Source: Molossus alvarezi (Eukaryota > Chordata > Mammalia > Chiroptera > Molossidae). From it: a stretch of DNA of 64,000 nucleotides. The DNA is taken from NCBI GenBank assembly GCA_037176705.1, contig CM073895.1, positions 107,334,551 through 107,398,550 on the forward strand, given 5' to 3'. Of this stretch, positions 59,214 through 64,000 are shown piece by piece. The first letter of the stretch is position 1. Every line of letters starts with the position of its first letter. A program made the position numbers and the translations under genes. The notes below the pieces were generated by a model. It did not search any database. It was not told where the DNA came from and was given only the letters and a program-made list of their open reading frames with translations.

Positions 59214-60625
59214 GTCTGCAAAGAATGTGCTGCACTACCTGAGCTTGCGGCAGAGTTTACTTGTCTGACTAATCTTTCTGGTAGCCAACGAGCAGAGTGC
59301 ATTTCCTTTGAGCAAACACATACCGAACCTCGTCCCCATATAAGGACCGGGTCGGGGCCATGCCAGGAATTATCCAAAGGGTCCTTCCACAAAACAGAGG
59401 CGTATTGCTTTTGAGTGGAAGATTGCCAAAATCTTTGTGCTGCAGAGAGTCCCTGAGTATCCAGGGTTAAAAAATTTTAAATGAATAATGTATGAGATAG
59501 TAAATTTCGGGGTGTCCCTTTAGGAGGATACCATTCCCCCCTTTTTATTTTATTTATAGTGCACTTTATAGTTTGATTGGCTCTCTCTACTATACCTTGC
59601 CCTTGAGGATTATAAGGGATTCCTGTAACATGTTTAATGTGAAGCTTTGTACAGAAATCTGCAAACCGGGAACTGGTATATCCAGGTCCATTATCTGTTT
59701 TCAGGGAATCTGGCTTTCCCGTGGAGGAAAGGGCAGCTAACATGTGCGCAATGACATGTTTTGTTGCTTCTCCTGTTTGTAAAGAGGCAAAGATATAACC
59801 ACTGAATGTATTATGGACACATGTATATATTTTAAATTTCCGAATTCAGGAAAGTGTGTCACGTCCATTTGCCAAAGGGCGTTAGGCACTAATCCTTTGG
59901 GGTTGACCCCCAAATGTGGTACAGGAGTCGTTTGCAAGCACTGAGGGCAATTTTTAACTATTTGTCTAGCTTGTTCCTTAGTTATTTTATGTATGAGTCT
60001 CAAAGTTCTGGCATTAAGATGATGCAGCTGATGAGTCTGCTGGGCTGCAGAAATTTCTTTTTGTTGTGTTATGGCAAGAAATAAGTTTTGTGTGTCTGTG
60101 TCAGCCTTCGCGTTACCTTCTGATAAAGGACCGGGGAGGCCAGTATGTGCTCTTAGATGTCCTATAAAAAATTGTTGTGTTCTTTGGTGAATTAAAGTTT
60201 GTAATTGCCTGAAGAGGTCGCTAGCAGTAGAGGCAGTTTTGATATGCCCCACAGTCTCCAATAATGGGACTGATTGTGCAATATAGGCACTATCTGTGTA
60301 AATGTTTAGAGTTTGATTAGGGAAGGTAGCAAACACTGCAATAACTGCATGTAGTTCTACAAGTTGAGCAGAAGAGCACTGTGCATGGAATCGGGTCACT
60401 GAGTTACCAACCACATATGCTGCTGTCCCATTAGAGGACCCGTCTGTGAATACTAATAAAGCATTTGGCAGAGGTTTGTGGGAAGTTTTAATAGGAAAAA
60501 TAAATTCATGCCTATTAGCGAAATCTAATAACTTATTATGGGGATAATGATTATCAATATGTCCTCTATAAGATGCTAAGGCTATAGGCCATGCTTCAGT
60601 ATTTTGCATTAGCCAATCAATCTGT
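59210..60625 (-). pseudogene. pol: pol, RNase H and integrase
   Basis: The frame at 60609-59737 has RNase H residues in TDGSS (D56), ELHAV (E85), TDSAY (D106) and NAKAD (D170), then the integrase zinc site (H193, H197, C221, C224) and the first catalytic Asp in WQMDVTHF (D249). The frame at 59743-59477 has the second Asp (KTDNGPGYTS) and Glu (IVERANQTIK) at D-X35-E spacing. A nonsense codon at 59477-59479 is followed in frame by the C-terminal domain (WKDPLDNSWHGPDPVLIWGR) to 59210. Breaks are a frameshift near 60610, a frameshift near 59745 and the stop at 59477. Catalytic residues are retained. Confidence 0.93.
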
Positions 60626-61797
60626 TGATGGGTATAGGTAAAATTAATTCATCGGGTTCCTTTCCAAAATAACATTTTCCTTGATTTCTTCCCATCATTA
60701 TTAATTGGGATATGGCCATGTAATATGGTTCTAAAACCTTTTTTGGTGACGCAGGCAAATGAAGCCACAACAAAAGAGATGTCTGCCAAAATACAGCCAT
60801 AGGGGATTGTTTGGTTGAACAGATTATAAACTTTAGGGGTTGTTTTTAATCTATAAATGTGGTACCTTGATTTTGTATGGCCTGTTCTACTATTTTCAAC
60901 GATTGTCGTGCTTCAGGGGTAAATTGTCTAGGGGAGTTAGGATCAGCATTTCCTTGTAAGATGTCATACAAAGGTTTCAGTTCACATTTGCTAGGTTTTA
61001 GATAAGGGATCAGCCAGTTAATGTCTCCGAGCAATTTTTGAAAATCGTTGAGTGTCTGCAATTTATCTAATCTTAGTTCTATCTTTTGTGAGGCAATATG
61101 CATTCCTTGCAGCTGGAATCCTAAATATGTATATGGGTCAGTTAACTGGACTTTATCAGGGGCAATGACTAACCCATAAGCTTGGAGGGTATGTCGCATT
61201 TCCGCATAGCATTGTAATACTTTTGGCCCTTGCTCTCCTGCTATGAAAATATCATCCATATAATGAATAATATACATTTTGCCCAGTTATTTCTGACCTG
61301 TTGAAGGGCAGTGGCCACATATGATTGACACAAAGTAGGACTATTAGCCATACCCTGGGGAAGAACCTTCCAATGATATATCTTCATAGGTTCTCTAAAA
61401 TTAATAGATGGTAAACTAAATGCAAATCTTTTTTGATCTTCTGGGTGTAAGGGTATAGTGAAAAAACAATCTTTTAAATCTACAATTATTTTATAGTATC
61501 CCAAGGGAATGGCTTCTGGGGAGAGAAGGCGAGGTTGTAGCGCTCCCGTCAAAACCATAGTTAACAGATTGTAAATCCTGCAATAGTCTCCATTTTCCTG
61601 ACTTTTACTTTATGACAAATATAGGAGTGTTCCATGGGGAATTACTTTCTGTTATGTGTCCAGCTGCCAGTTGCTCCTGTACCAATTGATGTGCAGCCTG
61701 CAATTTTTCAGAAGTCAGAGGCCACTGATCAACCCACACAGGACTATCGGATAACCAACTTATTTTATCGGCGTGGGCTACAGGAGGATAAGTAGCC
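60609..61797 (-). pseudogene. pol: pol, reverse transcriptase
   Basis: From about 61797 a frame -1 to pro reads [12 protein letters not shown] and then [11 protein letters not shown] before a nonsense codon at 61605-61607. After a frameshift near 61560 the palm motif A ([10 protein letters not shown]) and LPQGMANSP are visible (61558-61241). A further frameshift near 61275 leads to the catalytic YMDD (61262-61251). A stop at 60846-60848 interrupts the connection region, which continues in the same frame to 60609. Four breaks in under 1.2 kb make it inactive. The motif order is standard for betaretroviral RT. Confidence 0.92.
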
Positions 61798-61798
61798 C

Positions 61799-62800
61799 CT
61801 AAGAAAAATACCCTAATCCTGTTCTTTGGGAATTCCCTAAGGGGGTCAGAGGTTCAACTATGCCTTGGCTATCCTTGCCTAGGCCTTTACCAGGAATATG
61901 TCCTTGGTTAAGTATTTGGGCAGTAATAATGGTATTTGGACTGCCCATAATCATTCCCATCTGAGCCAAAAGATCATGTCCCCAGAGATTGATGGGAAGT
62001 CCTACAATTACAAATGGCTGAATAGTTCCCTGATGACCCTCTAAATTTTTCCAAGTCAAAATTTTTGAACTTCTTTCTGGATTGGTGCTTTGCCCAGTGC
62101 CTTTTAAACGAGAGAATGTTTCTTCTAACGGCCAAGAGGACGGCCAGCACTCCTTTTTTATTATGGTTACGTCAGCACCAGTATCAGTGAGCCCCGAAAA
62201 CTCTTTTCCATCCAGCTACAGAGTCATAATTGGCTTCTGGGGAGTGATGGTCTCGGCCCCATATACATTAGATGACCCAAATCCTCCAGACCCTCTCTGT
62301 CCTCCAACAATGTTATTTTCCGTGGACAGCATAGGCAAGAGCAGGAGCTGTGCAAAACGCTGGCCAGAATTAATGGTGTTAATATTGTGAGGGAAAGCAA
62401 GCATAACTTTAATCTCTCCGGTATAATCATTATCAATTACCCCTGGGAAAACTTGCAGGCCTTGTAAGGTGACACTGCTACGTCCTAGAATAAGTCCAAA
62501 GGTGCTCTTAGGTAAAGGCCCATAAACTCCAGTAGGAAGGGGTTGTACTCCCATTTCTGGGGTTAATACTGTGTAGGTGGAGGAACAGAGGTCCAGTCCT
62601 GCACTCCCTGCTGTGGCTCTACAGAGGCTTGAAATGGATTGTTGTGGTTTGGGGGAACAAAACTCCTTGCCCCATAGATTTGTTTGGGTTTTGGGGCCTG
62701 GGGCTGGCCCCGCTGCTGTTTCCCTGAAGCGGGAGTAGTTGGTTGCCTTTTGCATCTTTTTTAGATTCGCATTCATTTGCCCAGTGATATCCACGCTTAC
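61799..62800 (-). pseudogene. pro: pro: dUTPase, protease and G-patch
   Basis: dUTPase motifs are in order in 62794-62216: GSAGLDL (63-69), GRSS (104-107), [14 protein letters not shown] (117-130), [11 protein letters not shown] (144-154) and RGSGGFGSS (167-175). A TAG at 62216-62218 then interrupts. The same frame continues with the aspartic protease active site TDTGADVT (DTGA at 62185-62174) and a G-patch-like GHIPGKGLGKDSQG, ending at 61799. dUTPase fused to protease in a separate pro frame is a betaretroviral trait. One nonsense codon is the only break seen. Confidence 0.93.
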
Positions 62801-64000
62801 AGCGAGGGCACAATCCAGGGGCCTGTTTTATATTAGGCATAGAATCCTTTTTGCCTTTACAATTTTTAGCAAAGTGTCCTGTTTCCCCGCCATTGAAACA
62901 CTTATTTTTTCTTTGCTGCTCTGCCAAAAATTGCTTAATTGTAAAACCCTGCATGGCAGCGGCCATGGCTAATCCTTGTTGATATGCCGCGCCTATGTCA
63001 GAGCACAGGCGGATATAGCCACTTAAATGGTTTTCTTCTTGTAAGGTCTAATAGCAGCCTGACAAGAAGCACTGGCATTTTCAAATGCAAGTTGTTTAAC
63101 AAAATCAGTTCCAGCATCAGCACTGCCAAAAATCCTACCAGCAGCTGTAATTAATCTATGAACAAAATTAGCAAAGGGTTCATCAGGACCTTGCTTAATA
63201 TTGGTAAGAGAAGCACTCCTGTCTCCTTTTGTGGGGAGCTTTCTCCAGGCTCTAGTGCCTGCGGACTGTATTTGAGCATACAGTCCTGGGTCATATTGCA
63301 TCTGATTGTCACTCAGAGCATAATTTCCTTCACCTATTAGCATGTCAAAATTTCAACCATTGTTAGCCTGTGCATTCCTTCTAGCAGTGTCCGACATACC
63401 TCCACATATTCGGATTTCCACAGGAGATAGTCTCCGCCAGCTAGGGTGGCTCGAGCTAGGGTCTGCCAATCACTGGGAGTAAGCCATTGATCAGTGACTG
63501 ATTCAAGAATGGCCATAGTATAGGGAGCAGAGCGCTGTATTGAGCTACAGCAGTCTTTAATTCCTTAATCACTTTAAAATCGAAACCAGTATGATGCCTC
63601 CAGGCTTGGCCCTGTGCATCTGCGGTTTCCGTTACAGGATATGCCTCAGGTCCCTCAGTTGAGGAGGGCAAAAGAGGCGCAGGAGGAGCCTTAAGAGCTC
63701 TGTTTATTATTTCCTTTTGCCGATGTATTGGCATTAGTTAAAGGCGGGGCAGGCTTTCCTGTTTTCAGCCTTTCAAGTTGGCCAATCAAATCCTGATGTT
63801 CCTTCTCTAATTTTATTTGCTCCTTTAGATATTCTATTTTACCTTTCAATTGCTTCTGTGGGTCAATTATCGGAAAGACAGCAGGGGCAGAAGGCAAGGC
63901 AGCTGTATAAGGGGCGGCCAGTAACCTTCATTATGATATCTGGCAGCTTGATCAGCTAAATCGTCCCAGTCAACCTCTCGAGGGTCGGCCTTGGGGGTGT
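62619..64000 (-). pseudogene. gag: gag, partial: matrix end, capsid, nucleocapsid
   Basis: The 5' part lies beyond the window. Visible are a Lys/Glu-rich helical segment (63897-63691), capsid N-terminal sequence ([18 protein letters not shown], 63734-63456), the major homology region ([14 protein letters not shown], within 63343-63023) and nucleocapsid (62966-62619). The first zinc knuckle has Gly in place of its second Cys (CFNGGETGHFAKNC). The second is intact ([14 protein letters not shown]). Frame changes fall near 63905, 63730, 63470, 63395, 63025 and 62745. In the frame -1 to the knuckles a stretch ending SVPPPTQY looks like a betaretroviral Gag C terminus. GGGAAAC occurs near 62725 but I cannot assign it as the programmed slip site. 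Confidence 0.9.

Noticed and set aside
62722..62732. GGGAAAC heptamer as the gag-pro slip site
   Set aside because: Its register fits the zinc-knuckle frame, but a -1 slip there leads to the Gag-C-terminus-like frame and not to the dUTPase frame. A frameshift mutation nearby confuses the register.
57303..64000. Reading the provirus as an intact, recently active virus
   Set aside because: At least four nonsense codons and about eleven frame changes across gag, pro, pol and env rule this out on the sequence given.

Overview
The window is nuclear DNA from a mammal, most likely a vespertilionoid bat. It carries several copies of a tRNA-derived SINE with the head and body of the bat VES family, a second related SINE family, many 5'-truncated LINE-1 (L1) copies of varied age, ancient mammalian repeats (MIR, L2, MaLR-like), and AT-rich unique DNA. 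I recognise no exon of a known cellular protein-coding gene. Nearly all long open frames come from retrotransposons or from GC-rich or tandemly repeated DNA. The species call is inference from repeat families recalled, not from a search.

Layout. 1-7080: three degraded plus-strand L1 copies. 7083-7700: a CpG-rich, promoter-like island with YY1-type motifs, GC boxes and a strong minus-strand splice donor. 8008-8994: nested minus-strand L1 tails. 8995-12885: a roughly 74-bp minisatellite of about 50 irregular copies. 13560-17550: an old minus-strand L1 broken up by two SINEs and a twin-primed (half-inverted) L1. 17661-29600: unique DNA with scattered SINEs and L1s. 30838-33287: the best preserved L1, inserted into a SINE. 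35766-37566: nested L1 and SINE insertions with readable target-site duplications. 39062-41515: an ORF1-only element resembling half-L1 (HAL1). 41936-48980: unique DNA with an old local duplication (42100-43215), MIR and L2 remnants, microsatellites and a perfect 52-bp inverted repeat (45225-45341).

49010-56908 holds two copies of a GC-rich segment about 5.67 kb apart, which I read as a tandem duplication or macrosatellite. Each copy contains sequence related to the 5' region of the HAL1-like element, and each has CpG-island features. The second copy is interrupted at 56909 by a minus-strand endogenous betaretrovirus that runs off the right edge. The first copy shows the unoccupied integration site.

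The provirus, read on the minus strand, has gag (64000 to 62619, incomplete at its 5' end), pro with a dUTPase (about 62800 to 61799), pol (about 61797 to 59210), env (59213 to 57461), a polypurine tract and a 376-bp 3' LTR (57284 to 56909). The gene order, dUTPase in pro, G-patch after protease, short LTR and gamma-type Env with a CX6CC motif together indicate a type-D-like betaretrovirus (MPMV/SRV group). Its genes carry about 11 frameshifts and 4 nonsense codons, only one of them in env, so it is not coding-competent as read here.
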